DNA of 64,000 nucleotides, from the NCBI RefSeq assembly GCF_040361195.1, contig NZ_APNE01000007.1; one strand, given 5' to 3'. The position numbers and the translations under genes are program-made. The notes under the pieces were generated by a model that was not told where the DNA came from, made no database searches, and was given only the letters and a program-made list of their open reading frames with translations. This document shows positions 18,474 to 29,053 of the stretch, piece by piece. The stretch is from Salinisphaera hydrothermalis (GTDB taxonomy: Bacteria; Pseudomonadota; Gammaproteobacteria; Nevskiales; Salinisphaeraceae). Each line of letters starts with the position of its first letter. Position 1 is the stretch's first letter.

Positions 18474-18567
18474 ACGGCGCCTCCACAGGCGAATCGAAAC
18501 GATTCGCGGCCGGGGGCCGCACTGTCATCAAACTGTCGTCGATGACCGATAGCGTCAAGCACAGGCA

Positions 18568-19443
18568 CTAGCGCAATCCCGAAAGCGTCAAGTAGGCGTG
18601 CAGGATTGTATCGCCTGCGACCAGTGCCAGCCAGCCGCCCAACACCAACCAGGGGCCGAAAGGCATCGGCGTACCGCGAGACAGGCGCCCCGAGGCGATC
18701 AACAGACCGCCGACAATTGCGCCGCCAAGCGAGGCCGCCAATAGCGCCAGCGGCAATTGCGCCCAGCCGATCCACGCGCCCAGTGCGGCGGCCAGTTTGA
18801 AGTCGCCGTGACCCATGCCGATCTTGCCGGTCGCCAGCCGGAAGCCTTGAAAGACGATCCATAACACCCCGTAACCCGCGGCCGCACCGATGATGGCATC
18901 ACTCGGCGTGGGCGCGCCCGGCGCCAGATGAAAAAGGCTGGCGACGAGGCCGGCCCAGAGCAGGGGCAGCGTCAGCGCGTCGGGCAGGAGCTGGGTGCGA
19001 AAATCGATCGCGGCCAGGGTGAGTAGCAGCCAGGATACCCCCACCATGCAAAGACCCCAGCCGGTCGCGCCAAAGCGCGCGATTGCGATCACGGCAAGCC
19101 CGGCCGCGGCGATCTCGATGGCCGGGTATTGAAGGGATATGCGTGTGCCACAGGCGTTGCAACGTCCGCGCAACAACAAATACCCCAGTACGGGCAGGTT
19201 ATGCCAGGGCTTGATCGGCGCCTGGCAATGCGGGCAATGGGAACCGGGCGTGGCGAGATCGAAGCGTGCCCCGGTATCGTCGGGCTCGGCCATGTCGAGA
19301 ATGTCGGCCGCGTCCTCGCGCCAGCGTGTTTCCATCATGGCCGGCAGCCGCAAAATGACGACATTCAGGAAGCTGCCGATCACCAGCCCAATGACGATCG
19401 CCGCGCCGTAGACGAACACTGGGGGCAGGCCGATCGATGTCAT
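18568..19443 (-). CDS. pilD: Prepilin leader peptidase / N-methyltransferase PilD
   Basis: A 291-residue polytopic membrane enzyme that cleaves and N-methylates type IV prepilins and type II secretion pseudopilins. It has the zinc-binding pairs CPHC and CNAC in the first cytoplasmic loop and both catalytic aspartates: one in AAIDFRTQLLPD and one in the GHGD motif of GKIGMGHGDFKL. The start at 19443 shares one base with the pilC stop (TGATG), so the two are coupled. A longer frame to 19605 is rejected because it would lie within pilC. Confidence 0.95.
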   Translation of the reverse strand: MTSIGLPPVFVYGAAIVIGLVIGSFLNVVILRLPAMMETRWREDAADILDMAEPDDTGARFDLATPGSHCPHCQAPIKPWHNLPVLGYLLLRGRCNACGTRISLQYPAIEIAAAGLAVIAIARFGATGWGLCMVGVSWLLLTLAAIDFRTQLLPDALTLPLLWAGLVASLFHLAPGAPTPSDAIIGAAAGYGVLWIVFQGFRLATGKIGMGHGDFKLAAALGAWIGWAQLPLALLAASLGGAIVGGLLIASGRLSRGTPMPFGPWLVLGGWLALVAGDTILHAYLTLSGLR

Positions 19444-20669
19444 CAGACCACCGATCCGAGTTTGAAGATCGGCAGATACATGGCGATGACCAGACCGCCC
19501 ACGAGCACCCCGATGACGGCCATGATCATCGGTTCGAGCAGTGACGACAGGCCGTCGACCTGGGCATCGACCTCGGACTCGTAGAAATCGGCAACGCGGC
19601 CGCACATGGAATCCAGCGCGCCGGCCTCCTCGCCGATCTTGACCATTTGATGGGCCATGCTCGGGAAGCGTCCGGTATTGGCCATGGCCAGTTCCAGCCG
19701 CTGGCCGGATTCAACCTGGCCGCGCATTTGGTCGATCGCTTCCTCGAAGGCTACGTTGCCGGCCGCGCGAGCCACCGAATCGAGTGCTTCGACCAGCGGC
19801 ACGCCGGCCGCGAACATAGTCGACAATGTGCGGGCAAAGCGCGCCACGGCCGCGTTATCCACGATCGTACCCACCACCGGTACGCGTAGCACGACGCGAT
19901 CCAGTGCACGCCGAAAACGGCGTGAGCGTCGGCGCGCTATCACGAAGCCGTAGCCAGCCCCGATCACGATGCCGAGGATCAGCCACCACCAGTGCTGAAC
20001 GGTTTCCGACAGGCCGATTACCATCAACGTGAACGCGGGCAGATCGGCGCCGAAACCGCGGAACAGCGACTGGAACTGGGGCACGACGAAATACAGCAGG
20101 ATACCCATCACGATGATCGCTACGATGATCACCGCGGACGGGTAGAACAGCGCCTTACGTACCTTGGTCTTGATCGCTTCGGTTTTTTCTTTGTACGTCG
20201 CGATCTTGTCGAGCAGTGATTCGAGCGTGCCCGAACGCTCGCCGGCCGCGACCAGGTTGACGAACAGATCGTCGAAATAGCGGGGGTGCTCGCCGAGCGC
20301 CTCGGCCATCGGCAGGCCGGACTCGATATCGTCGCGGATGTTATCGACCAGCCGGGCCAGACTCGGATTCGAGGCGCCCTTGGCCACGATATCCAGCGAC
20401 TGAACCAGCGGCACGCCGGCGCCGAGCATGGTCGCCAGCTGACGCGAGAGGATGGCGATATCGCCGGTCCGGATTTTTTTCTTGCGCGGGCCGCCAATGC
20501 CGAACAGCCGCGTTTGCTTGCGTACATGCAGCGGATTGATGTTCTGGCGCCGCAGCATGGCGCGTACCATGGCCTCGTTCGGGCCTTCGGTCTGGCCTTT
20601 GACCCGAGTGCCGTTCCGGTCGGTGCCGATCCAGAAGAACGTATGGTTGTCGGTGCGTGTTTCTGCCAT
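19443..20669 (-). CDS. pilC: Type IV pilus inner-membrane platform protein PilC
   Basis: A 408-residue GspF-family protein with two repeated T2SSF domains, each followed by hydrophobic segments (around residues 175-195, 225-245 and 380-400). The motifs FVNLVAAGERSGTLE and MVKIGEEAGALDSM are the two copies of the conserved G-E-x-(S/A)-G box. It forms the platform contacting PilB and PilT. Here pilC directly follows pilR with 33 bp between; no pilB or pilA lies upstream as it would in Pseudomonas. Confidence 0.95.
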   Translation of the reverse strand: MAETRTDNHTFFWIGTDRNGTRVKGQTEGPNEAMVRAMLRRQNINPLHVRKQTRLFGIGGPRKKKIRTGDIAILSRQLATMLGAGVPLVQSLDIVAKGASNPSLARLVDNIRDDIESGLPMAEALGEHPRYFDDLFVNLVAAGERSGTLESLLDKIATYKEKTEAIKTKVRKALFYPSAVIIVAIIVMGILLYFVVPQFQSLFRGFGADLPAFTLMVIGLSETVQHWWWLILGIVIGAGYGFVIARRRSRRFRRALDRVVLRVPVVGTIVDNAAVARFARTLSTMFAAGVPLVEALDSVARAAGNVAFEEAIDQMRGQVESGQRLELAMANTGRFPSMAHQMVKIGEEAGALDSMCGRVADFYESEVDAQVDGLSSLLEPMIMAVIGVLVGGLVIAMYLPIFKLGSVV

Positions 20670-20702
20670 GTCTCGTCGATCGGGCGGCCTGCGGGCCGCC
20701 GT

Positions 20703-22082
20703 CTATTCCATCCCCAGCTTGGTCAGACGATACCGCAACGCCCGGAAGGTAATGCCGAGCCGTTGCGCGGCCTTGGTCTTGTTATAACGGCAGGCTTCGA
20801 GCGCGCTTTGAATGCGTTCGCGCTCCAGGGCCTCGAGCTGACTCTCGAGATCGGTGGATTCGTCGACCAGAGCATCGGCCGGATTCGCCGCCGCGGCTTC
20901 GGCGAGCGGTGAATACAGCCGTAAATAGCCACGTTCGATGACCGGCGATTCCGCCAGGGTGACCGCGCGTTCGAGGATGTTTTCCAGTTCGCGAATGTTG
21001 CCGGGGAAGTTGTAGTCCATGAGCGCCGAACGAGCGTCGTCCGAGAGCACGGGCGCGCGTTCCAGGCGCATCTTGCGCGCCAGCCCGGCGAGAATGCGCT
21101 CGGCGAGCATCGGAATGTCCGCGATGCGATCGCGCAACGGCGGTACCTTCACCTCAATCACATTGAGTCGATAGTACAGGTCCTCGCGGAATCGCCCGCG
21201 CGCGACTTCGACCGACAGATCGCGATGGCTCGCACTGACAATACGTACGTCGACCGCCGTCTCCATGGTGGCACCGACCGGGCGGATGGAGCGTTCCTGG
21301 ATCGCACGCAACAGTTTGACTTGCATCGACATCGGCAGATCCGCGATCTCGTCGAGGAACAGCGTGCCCCCGTCGGCGCGTGCGAACAGCCCGGCGGTGT
21401 CGCGCGTGGCACCCGTGAACGCACCGCGAAGGTAGCCGAAGAATTCGGACTCCATCAGTTCCGCGGGTATCGCGCCACAGTTGACCGGCACGAATGCGCC
21501 GTTAACCCGCGGCCCTTCGGCGTGAATCATGCGGGCCACCAGCTCCTTGCCGGTCCCCGATTCGCCCGTGACGTAGACCGGGGCCTGACTGCGGGCCAGC
21601 TTGGCGATGGTCCGGCGCAGTGCGGCCATCGCCTCGGTCTGCCCGACCAACCGGGGCGAGACATCCAGCGAGGGGTGGGGCGGCGCGTCGTGATCCAGTC
21701 CCGCGAGTTTGAGCGCCTGCGCGACCAACGTTCGCAACCCGGCGACGTCGATCGGCTTGGAGACGAAGTCGAAGGCGCCGGCCTTCAGGCTGGCCACGGC
21801 CGCCTCCGCACTGCCGTAAGCCGTGATCACGGCCACCGGGCAGGCCGGCGAACGATCATTGATATGGCGCACCAGCGCAATGCCCTCGCCATCCGGCAGA
21901 CGCATGTCGGTCAGGCACAGATCGAAGGGCTGGGCATCGAACGTACGCCGGGCCGAGCCCAGATCGCTGACCGCCACCGTCTCGATCCCCATGCGCCCGA
22001 GCGTGATTTCCAGCAACTCGCGAATATCGGCCTCGTCGTCGACGATCAGGGCGCGTGCGGTGGTCTGGACAGCGGCGTTCAT
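20703..22082 (-). CDS. pilR: Sigma-54-dependent response regulator PilR
   Basis: A 459-residue NtrC-family activator. The receiver domain has phosphoacceptor D59 (LCLTDMRLPDGEG), the AAA+ domain has GESGTGKE (Walker A) and GAFTGA (sigma-54 contact), and a Fis-type HTH forms the C-terminus. With PilS it activates pilA transcription through RpoN. The ATG at 22082 overlaps the pilS stop (ATGA). An in-frame extension to 22181 inside pilS is not supported. Confidence 0.93.
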   Translation of the reverse strand: MNAAVQTTARALIVDDEADIRELLEITLGRMGIETVAVSDLGSARRTFDAQPFDLCLTDMRLPDGEGIALVRHINDRSPACPVAVITAYGSAEAAVASLKAGAFDFVSKPIDVAGLRTLVAQALKLAGLDHDAPPHPSLDVSPRLVGQTEAMAALRRTIAKLARSQAPVYVTGESGTGKELVARMIHAEGPRVNGAFVPVNCGAIPAELMESEFFGYLRGAFTGATRDTAGLFARADGGTLFLDEIADLPMSMQVKLLRAIQERSIRPVGATMETAVDVRIVSASHRDLSVEVARGRFREDLYYRLNVIEVKVPPLRDRIADIPMLAERILAGLARKMRLERAPVLSDDARSALMDYNFPGNIRELENILERAVTLAESPVIERGYLRLYSPLAEAAAANPADALVDESTDLESQLEALERERIQSALEACRYNKTKAAQRLGITFRALRYRLTKLGME

Positions 22083-23680
22083 GGACTCGGGCCTTCGGCG
22101 GTCATGCGAGGCAACAATATACGAAAGCACGCGCCCTGGGCGTGGTTCATTGGGATAAGACGAGCGCCGTTGGCCTCGCACAGTTCGCGTGCGATATGCA
22201 GGCCCAGTCCGGTTCCGTCGGCCGCGGTGGTGAAGAACGGTTCCACAATGCGATCGAGCAGCTCGGGCGCGATGCCCGGGCCGTCGTCGATGACATCCAG
22301 CACCAGATTGCGGTTGGCATCCAGGTGGGCGTGGAGCTCGATGCCGGGAGCGATCGTGCCGCGGGCATGACGGTTGCTGTTGTCCCAGAGGTTGAACAGC
22401 ACTTGGCGCAGCTGGCCGGGGTCGAAGCGCAGATGGCCGGCGGGCCAGTCGCCGGTCTGGATGAACCGTGGCGGGTCATCCTGGGTTTCACGATAGTCGG
22501 CCACGGCTTCGGCGACCCAGGCCGACAACTCAAGGGTACGGGGGCGCTGGGCGGCCCGTCGGGCCAGCCCGAGGACGTCCGAGATGATGCGGTCGATACG
22601 CTGGCAATGACGATGGATCATGGCCAGCAGACGTGAATCGTCTGCGCCGAGGGCGGAGGATTCGGCAAGCAGCTGCTCGGCGTGGCTGATCGCGCCCAGC
22701 GGGTTGCGGATTTCGTGCGCAATGCTGGCGGTAAGCCGGCCGAGCGCCATCAGTTTCATCTGCTGCGCCTGTTCGCTGGCCCGACGCGCGTCGTCCAGAA
22801 ATATCAAAGTTGGGGCTTGGTCGTTGCCCAGCGCCGCGAACTGGGGCTGGAGCCGCCGTCCAGCCACTTCGATCATATCGGGAAGGATGCGTCGCCTACG
22901 CCAGGCCGCGAGTGCCTCGCCCAGCGCCGGGGGCAGTTCCGCCAGTGCGGCCGGGGGCGCGACACCGTCATCGTGATCGAGCAGTTCCAACGCCGCATGA
23001 TTGAGGATCTGGATGCGGTCGTCGGCGTCGATGACGATCGCGCCGGTCTGCATGCGATCGATGATATGGCGGTTGAGTTCGGCCAGATCCCGGGCCTGGC
23101 TGGCGTGGCTGGCCGCCGAGGCATCGCTGACGCGGATACGACGGGCCAGGCCGTAGGCCATGAAGGCCGTGGCGAAATACAACGCGCCCAAAATACCGGA
23201 TTGCACGAAATCGGTATGCGCATCCGCCAGCTGCCAGTGCCGCATGATCTCCTGGCCGATCATGCCGAGCGCCGCGAGCGCGGTCAGGAATCCCGACAGG
23301 CGGGCTGGCAGCAGAATGCCGGCGGCGGCCAAAGGGGCCAGCAGCAGCATGGCGATGCCGCCCGAGGCACCGTTGCCGGCGTAGCTGGCGAGCACGATCA
23401 GTACGACATCGACCAGGATCTGGACGAATACGTGGATCGCCAGCGGTGGGCGCCGAACCAGTGCCGCGCCGGCCAGACAAGCTGCCAGGGCCAGATAAGC
23501 CAGACAGATGGCCCGGAACAGGCCAGGAAAGTCCGGCGAAAACAGCCCCTGACCGCCGCCCGCGCTCAGTGTCGCGACCAGGCCGAAGGCGATCGCACTG
23601 CGATAGAGCGATAGCGTCAGTGCGGCCCGCCAAGTCGCGCCGGTATGCACGACCGGGACGCGTAGTGCGTCGGGGGTCAT
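22079..23680 (-). CDS. pilS: Membrane sensor histidine kinase PilS
   Basis: A 533-residue kinase with about six transmembrane segments in the first 190 residues, a PAS-like linker (IIDRMQTGAIVIDADDRIQIL), the phosphorylated His in SIAHEIRNPLGAISHAEQL, and an ATPase domain with DDGPGI and the TGLGL box. It is the partner of PilR, overlapping it by four bases. It starts four bases inside the end of the small upstream gene, so all three are coupled. Confidence 0.92.
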   Translation of the reverse strand: MTPDALRVPVVHTGATWRAALTLSLYRSAIAFGLVATLSAGGGQGLFSPDFPGLFRAICLAYLALAACLAGAALVRRPPLAIHVFVQILVDVVLIVLASYAGNGASGGIAMLLLAPLAAAGILLPARLSGFLTALAALGMIGQEIMRHWQLADAHTDFVQSGILGALYFATAFMAYGLARRIRVSDASAASHASQARDLAELNRHIIDRMQTGAIVIDADDRIQILNHAALELLDHDDGVAPPAALAELPPALGEALAAWRRRRILPDMIEVAGRRLQPQFAALGNDQAPTLIFLDDARRASEQAQQMKLMALGRLTASIAHEIRNPLGAISHAEQLLAESSALGADDSRLLAMIHRHCQRIDRIISDVLGLARRAAQRPRTLELSAWVAEAVADYRETQDDPPRFIQTGDWPAGHLRFDPGQLRQVLFNLWDNSNRHARGTIAPGIELHAHLDANRNLVLDVIDDGPGIAPELLDRIVEPFFTTAADGTGLGLHIARELCEANGARLIPMNHAQGACFRILLPRMTAEGPSP

Positions 23681-23892
23681 GCGTGGTCGTCGTGACTCTG
23701 GCAGCAGTAGCCGGTCTGATCCCGGCGCGCCAGGCGTCGGTCCAGATAAGCCCCACAGATATGACAGCGCACGGTCGGCGTGTATTGCTCGCGCTTGCCC
23801 GGCCGGTCGTCGGCTTCACGCCGCGGCAGCGCGCGACGCAGCAACAGCCAGACGAGGCCGATAGCGCAGATGATCAGAATCAGACGGGCCAT
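23677..23892 (-). CDS. PP0621-family small membrane protein with a zinc-ribbon tail
   Basis: A 71-residue protein with one N-terminal membrane segment (residues 3-18) followed by a basic linker and a short treble-clef-like cysteine motif (CHICGAYL ... YCCQSH). Similar small proteins precede pilS in Pseudomonas relatives. The role is unknown. It overlaps the pilS start by four bases and heads this operon. Confidence 0.75.
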   Translation of the reverse strand: MARLILIICAIGLVWLLLRRALPRREADDRPGKREQYTPTVRCHICGAYLDRRLARRDQTGYCCQSHDDHA

Positions 23893-24007
23893 GATGGGTG
23901 GTTATTTATTCTCCCTATGTCGAGCATACGCAAACGGCGCGCCTGCCACGAGTCGTTTTACAGCGGTCGGAGCGCGTTTTCATGGGTGGGCCCGAACTCG
24001 TGCCAAG

Positions 24008-24036
24008 TTGTGATCAGGCCCGCAAGACGCGACAAT
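24008..24036 (+). promoter_or_regulatory. Candidate sucC promoter
   Basis: TTGTGA (24008-24013) and GACAAT (24031-24036) with a 17-bp spacer, each a 4/6 match. They lie about 55 bp upstream of sucC in the divergent spacer with the pilS operon. Confidence 0.3.
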
Positions 24037-24089
24037 GCGCGCCGCTTTCATCTTTTTTATTTCAGTTCGTTTGCAACCGAGGCGATGTC

Positions 24090-25253
<1,164 letters not shown>

Positions 25254-25302
25254 GCGCTGCCCGATTGCCTATCCCGACAGAATTCAAGATCAGGATCGAC
25301 TC

Positions 25303-26175
25303 ATGAGCATTCTCGTCAACAAAGACACCAAACTCATCGTCCAGGGCTTCACCGGCAGCCAGGGCACCTTCCATTCCCAGCAGTGCATCGAATACGGCAC
25401 CAACATCGTCGGCGGTGTGACCCCCGGCCGCGGCGGCGAGACCCATCTGGATCGCCCGGTGTTCAACACCTGCAAGGAAGCGGTCGCCGAGACCGGCGCC
25501 AACGCCACGATGATCTACGTGCCGGCCCCGTTCGCGGCCGACGCCATCCTCGAAGCCGCCGACGCCGGCATCAAGACCATCATCTGCATCACCGAGCACA
25601 TCCCGGTGTTGGACATGCTGCGTGTGCGTGCTGCGCTGGATGATTCGGATTCGGTGCTGATCGGTCCGAACTGCCCCGGCGTGATCACCCCGGGCGAGTG
25701 CAAGATCGGCATCATGCCGGCGCATATTCACCAGAAGGGCAAGATCGGCATCGTGTCGCGCTCCGGCACGCTCACCTACGAAGCCGTCTTTCAGACCACC
25801 CACAACGGCCTCGGCCAGTCCACCTGTGTCGGCATCGGCGGCGACCCGATCCATGGTCTGGACTTCGACGACGTGCTCGAAATGTTCGAGAACGACCCGC
25901 AGACCGAAGGCGTGGTCATGGTCGGCGAAATCGGCGGCACCGCCGAGGAAGAAGCCGCCGAGTTCATCAAGAACCACATGACCAAGCCGGTCGTCGCCTA
26001 CATCGCGGGCGTGACCGCGCCCCCGGGCAAGCGCATGGGCCATGCCGGCGCGATCATCTCCGGCGGCAAGGGCACCGCGGACGACAAGTTCGCCGCGCTC
26101 GAAGCCGCGGGTGTCGCCACCGTGCGCTCCACCGCCGAAATCGGCACCAAGATGCAGGAAGTGCTGGGCGGCTAA
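25303..26175 (+). CDS. sucD: Succinate-CoA ligase, alpha subunit
   Basis: A 290-residue CoA-binding subunit. It has the CoA-binding GFTGSQGTFHSQQ, and the phosphorylated active-site His lies in KRMGHAGAIISGGKGTA. The length matches the family. It lies 49 bp after sucC and is followed by a strong intrinsic terminator, so sucCD appears to form a two-gene operon without the lpd/sucAB genes. Confidence 0.97.
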   Translation: MSILVNKDTKLIVQGFTGSQGTFHSQQCIEYGTNIVGGVTPGRGGETHLDRPVFNTCKEAVAETGANATMIYVPAPFAADAILEAADAGIKTIICITEHIPVLDMLRVRAALDDSDSVLIGPNCPGVITPGECKIGIMPAHIHQKGKIGIVSRSGTLTYEAVFQTTHNGLGQSTCVGIGGDPIHGLDFDDVLEMFENDPQTEGVVMVGEIGGTAEEEAAEFIKNHMTKPVVAYIAGVTAPPGKRMGHAGAIISGGKGTADDKFAALEAAGVATVRSTAEIGTKMQEVLGG

Positions 26176-26197
26176 ACCCGGTCATCCTCATGCATCG

Positions 26198-26232
26198 AGC
26201 CGGCATCGCGTTTTCGCGGTGTCGGCTTTTTT
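26198..26232 (+). terminator. Intrinsic terminator after sucD
   Basis: A 13-bp stem (26198-26210 with 26215-26227, two G-U pairs) with a TTTT loop is followed by six T. It begins 22 bp after the sucD stop. Confidence 0.85.
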
Positions 26233-26348
26233 GTGTCTGTCCGTTTCCGTGGTGCAATCTAAACGGCCAGTCCGCCGATAAACGCGAATGCTGTACTCGG
26301 CTTGCGACATTGATGCTTGCGGGCGCCGCCCGTCCTTTCGCTTCGTTT

Positions 26349-26396
26349 CTTAAGGCATTTGTCCGCAGATCAACGCAGATATACGCAGATGGCGGT
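26349..26396 (+). repeat. Dispersed 48-nt repeat, copy 1
   Basis: The stretch begins CTTAAGGCATT and contains three CGCAGAT units. It is 44/48 identical to the reverse complement of 49757-49804. Confidence 0.85.
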
Positions 26397-26531
26397 TAAT
26401 CGCCAGCGGTGTGCGTTCGATCCGGGCGCGAACGGCTGCATACGCTTCGTTCCCAACCCACTCATCTGAATTGCAAGATTCGCTTGATGCCGTCGCGATT
26501 TAGCGCCCCGGATCGTCTACGCCGCGAAGGT

Positions 26532-26569
26532 GCCACGGCATCTGTGCAATCTGTGTCATCTGCGGATTG
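26532..26569 (-). repeat. Diverged inverted relative of the CGCAGAT-type repeat
   Basis: Read on the minus strand, this has the same pattern of CCGCAGAT followed by two CAGAT-type units as the 48-nt repeat, with more substitutions. It faces the copy at 26349-26396, making an inverted pair about 180 bp apart. Confidence 0.5.
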
Positions 26570-26645
26570 TTTTTTCGCTGAACGAAACCCTAAAGCGTTG
26601 GCGCCTCGCGCTGGCCGGGTCGAGCGATCGGGCCGCCGTTAGCGT

Positions 26646-26666
26646 CATTCGCGTTCATTTGCGGAC
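26646..26666 (-). repeat. Short relative of the CGCAGAT-type repeat
   Basis: On the minus strand the segment reads GTCCGCAAATGAACGCGAAT, sharing the spacing and core letters of the neighbouring repeats but not the full length. Confidence 0.3.
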
Positions 26667-26893
26667 TGAAACCGAAATGCCCCGGACATTGATGTCGACA
26701 AATCGCGAGCCAAAGAAAGCGCTCCGGCTGGAAAGCTGCGCGTCGAGTGGCGATTGGCCGCCGCACTGGCGCAACGGGCGCGTTTGCATCGGTAGAATGG
26801 CGGGCCTGTCATTTCGGCACGGGCCGATGGGCCCGGCGCGGCGCCGGGCTAGCCCTCTGTATATCGGGGCCCCATGCCATTCCGGAGCTTCTG

Positions 26894-27343
26894 TTGGCGA
26901 CCGTCTACGAACTATCCTGCGACTGTGGTGCGATCCGCTTGACCGCGCGCGATGCGCCTATTCGCAGCACGTATTGTCATTGTGAGAGCTGCCGCGAGCT
27001 TTACGGCGTGGAGATACTGTCGGCCAGCGCCTGGCCGAACGAGGCGGTGAAACGTACCGTTTCGGGCGAGGCGACGTTGATCGGCCATCGCCTCGCCGGA
27101 CGGCGGATGTGGCGTTATCACTGCTCGGAGTGCGGTCGGCTGATGCACGGGCGCAACCGCGATGGCGATATCGTGATCCCCAACGAACGTTTTCGCGAAG
27201 CCGCCGGCGGCCGTCTGCCGGATGCGGTCGCGCCGGTGGCGCACTGGTTCTACAACCAGCGCGTGCTTGATATCGGCGACGATCTGCCCAAACATGCCGC
27301 CGACAGCCGCGGCGATACGCCTGCGGACACGCCCGAGGGATAG
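26894..27343 (+). CDS. GFA/CENP-V fold zinc-binding protein
   Basis: A 149-residue protein with the cysteine pattern of the GFA family: CDCGAIRL near residue 10, CHCESC near residue 30 and CSECGRLMHG near residue 75, which together bind two zinc ions. The family includes glutathione-dependent formaldehyde-activating enzymes but most members are uncharacterised. I chose the TTG at 26894, which has GGAG eight bases upstream. An upstream start at 26747 would add 49 residues without family similarity. It lies 13 bp before nadE. Confidence 0.7.
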   Translation: MATVYELSCDCGAIRLTARDAPIRSTYCHCESCRELYGVEILSASAWPNEAVKRTVSGEATLIGHRLAGRRMWRYHCSECGRLMHGRNRDGDIVIPNERFREAAGGRLPDAVAPVAHWFYNQRVLDIGDDLPKHAADSRGDTPADTPEG

Positions 27344-27356
27344 AGGACCGACAAGC

Positions 27357-28973
27357 ATGAGCGATGAATCGCTACGCGTGGCCATGGCCCAGCTCAACGT
27401 CTGGGTGGGCGACATCGACGGCAACGCCCGCCAGATCATCGAAGCCGCCGAAACGGCGCGTGATCGCGATGGCGCGGATATCGTCGTCACGCCAGAGTTG
27501 GCGCTGCTGGGGTATCCGCCGGACGATTTGCTGCTGCGACGCGGGCTGCCGGCGGCGATCAACGCCGCACTCGAGCATCTAACCCGGGAATTGTCCGGCA
27601 TCACGGTCGTGATCGGCTATCCGGAATACGAGGGGGACGCGATCTACAACGCCGCGCTGGTCGTGCGCGACGGTCAGCGCATTGGCCATTACCGCAAGCA
27701 GTGTCTGCCCAACTACGGGGTGTTCGACGATCGACGTCACTACGTGCCGGGCGATTCGGCCTGTGTGTTCGAGCTGGCGGGCCGCCAAGTCGGTGTCACC
27801 ATCTGCGAGGATCTCTGGGAAGAGGGGCCTACGGCGCAGGCTGCCGCGGCCGGCGCCGAGATTCTGGTCAATCTCAATGCCTCGCCGTTTCATGTCGACA
27901 AGCAGAGCGAACGCGAGACGCTGTTGGCCGAGCGCGCCCGGGCGCATCATCTCGCGATCTGTTACATCAACAGCGTGGGCGGCCAGGACGAGCTGGTTTT
28001 CGATGGCCGCTCCTGTGCCGTCGATGCAACCGGGCGGATCATCGCGCGCGCGCCGGCGTTCGAGGCCGGGGTGTTCCAGGTCGAGTGGTCACCCGCTCAG
28101 GCGCGGGGCGATATCGCCGAGTTGCCGTGCCCCGAAGCATTGGTCTACGACGCGCTGGTACGTGCCACGCGCGATTACGTCGATCGCAATGGTTTCCCGG
28201 GCGCCTTGATCGGCTCCTCGGGCGGGATCGATTCGGCGCTCGCGTTGGCGGTCGCTGCGGACGCGCTTGGCGGCGACCGGGTGTGGGCGGTCTCGATGCC
28301 GTCGCGCTATACCGCCGACATCAGTAATGTGGACGCTGCGGACCAGGCCAAGCGGATGGGCGCGCGCTACGACGAAGTGCCGATCGAGAAAGGCTTCGCC
28401 GCGCTGCTGGAGACGCTGGGCCCGATTTTTGGCGACCGCGCGCCGGATACGGCCGAAGAGAACCTGCAGTCGCGTATCCGCGGCGCGCTGTTGATGTCGA
28501 TGTCCAACAAGTTCGGTCATGTCGTGCTGGCCACGGGCAACAAATCCGAGATGGCGGTTGGCTATGCCACGCTCTACGGCGACATGTGCGGCGGCTTCGC
28601 GCCGCTCAAGGACGTCTACAAGACCTGGGTCTATCGACTGGCCAAATTCCGCAATACCCGCAGCGAGGTGATCCCCGAACGCGTCATCACGCGCCCGCCG
28701 TCGGCAGAACTGCGGGCCGACCAGGCCGATACCGATACGCTGCCGGAATACGATGTGCTGGATCCGATTATCGAGGCCTACGTCGAGGACGGCGCTTCGA
28801 TCGAGGACATCGTGGGCCGGGGGTTCGCCGAAGACGATGTCCGCCAGGCGGCCGGACTGATTCGGCGCAACGAATACAAGCGCCGCCAGGCTGCGCCCGG
28901 GCCCAAGGTTACGCATCGCGCCTTCGGCCGCGATCGCCGCTACCCCATCACGGCCGTCTACGGCGATCTGTAA
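27357..28973 (+). CDS. nadE: Glutamine-dependent NAD+ synthetase
   Basis: A 538-residue fusion. The N-terminal nitrilase-type glutaminase has E in VVTPELALLGYPPDD, K in RKQCLPNYGVF and nucleophile C in VTICEDLWEEG. The C-terminal synthetase has the ATP loop SSGGIDSALA. It converts deamido-NAD+ to NAD+. The ATG at 27357 has GAGGA upstream; the frame to 27222 would overlap the GFA gene. A bidirectional terminator follows. Confidence 0.95.
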   Translation: MSDESLRVAMAQLNVWVGDIDGNARQIIEAAETARDRDGADIVVTPELALLGYPPDDLLLRRGLPAAINAALEHLTRELSGITVVIGYPEYEGDAIYNAALVVRDGQRIGHYRKQCLPNYGVFDDRRHYVPGDSACVFELAGRQVGVTICEDLWEEGPTAQAAAAGAEILVNLNASPFHVDKQSERETLLAERARAHHLAICYINSVGGQDELVFDGRSCAVDATGRIIARAPAFEAGVFQVEWSPAQARGDIAELPCPEALVYDALVRATRDYVDRNGFPGALIGSSGGIDSALALAVAADALGGDRVWAVSMPSRYTADISNVDAADQAKRMGARYDEVPIEKGFAALLETLGPIFGDRAPDTAEENLQSRIRGALLMSMSNKFGHVVLATGNKSEMAVGYATLYGDMCGGFAPLKDVYKTWVYRLAKFRNTRSEVIPERVITRPPSAELRADQADTDTLPEYDVLDPIIEAYVEDGASIEDIVGRGFAEDDVRQAAGLIRRNEYKRRQAAPGPKVTHRAFGRDRRYPITAVYGDL

Positions 28974-28998
28974 CGACGCCAGCATCGTGCCGGGCACG

Positions 28999-29038
28999 AA
29001 AAAAAGGCCGCGCCGGAAAGCCGACGCGGCCTTTTTTT
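28999..29038. terminator. Bidirectional terminator between nadE and bamD
   Basis: Seven A, GGCCGCG, a 12-nt loop, CGCGGCC, then seven T. The element serves the convergent nadE and bamD genes on both strands. Confidence 0.92.
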
Positions 29039-29053
29039 GGCTGGCGATCTGCC

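Larger units (their letters stand above)
26176..26893. other. 718-bp intergenic region with repeats, no gene seen
   Basis: After the sucD terminator no coding frame carries a family signal. The region holds one copy of the 48-nt dispersed repeat, at least one inverted relative of its core and one shorter, weaker relative. This suggests a site where small mobile or palindromic units accumulated. Confidence 0.6.

Noticed and set aside
26176..26893. CRISPR-like array from the CGCAGAT units
   Set aside because: The units are about 10 nt, directly phased and without unique spacers of constant length; no cas genes are present.
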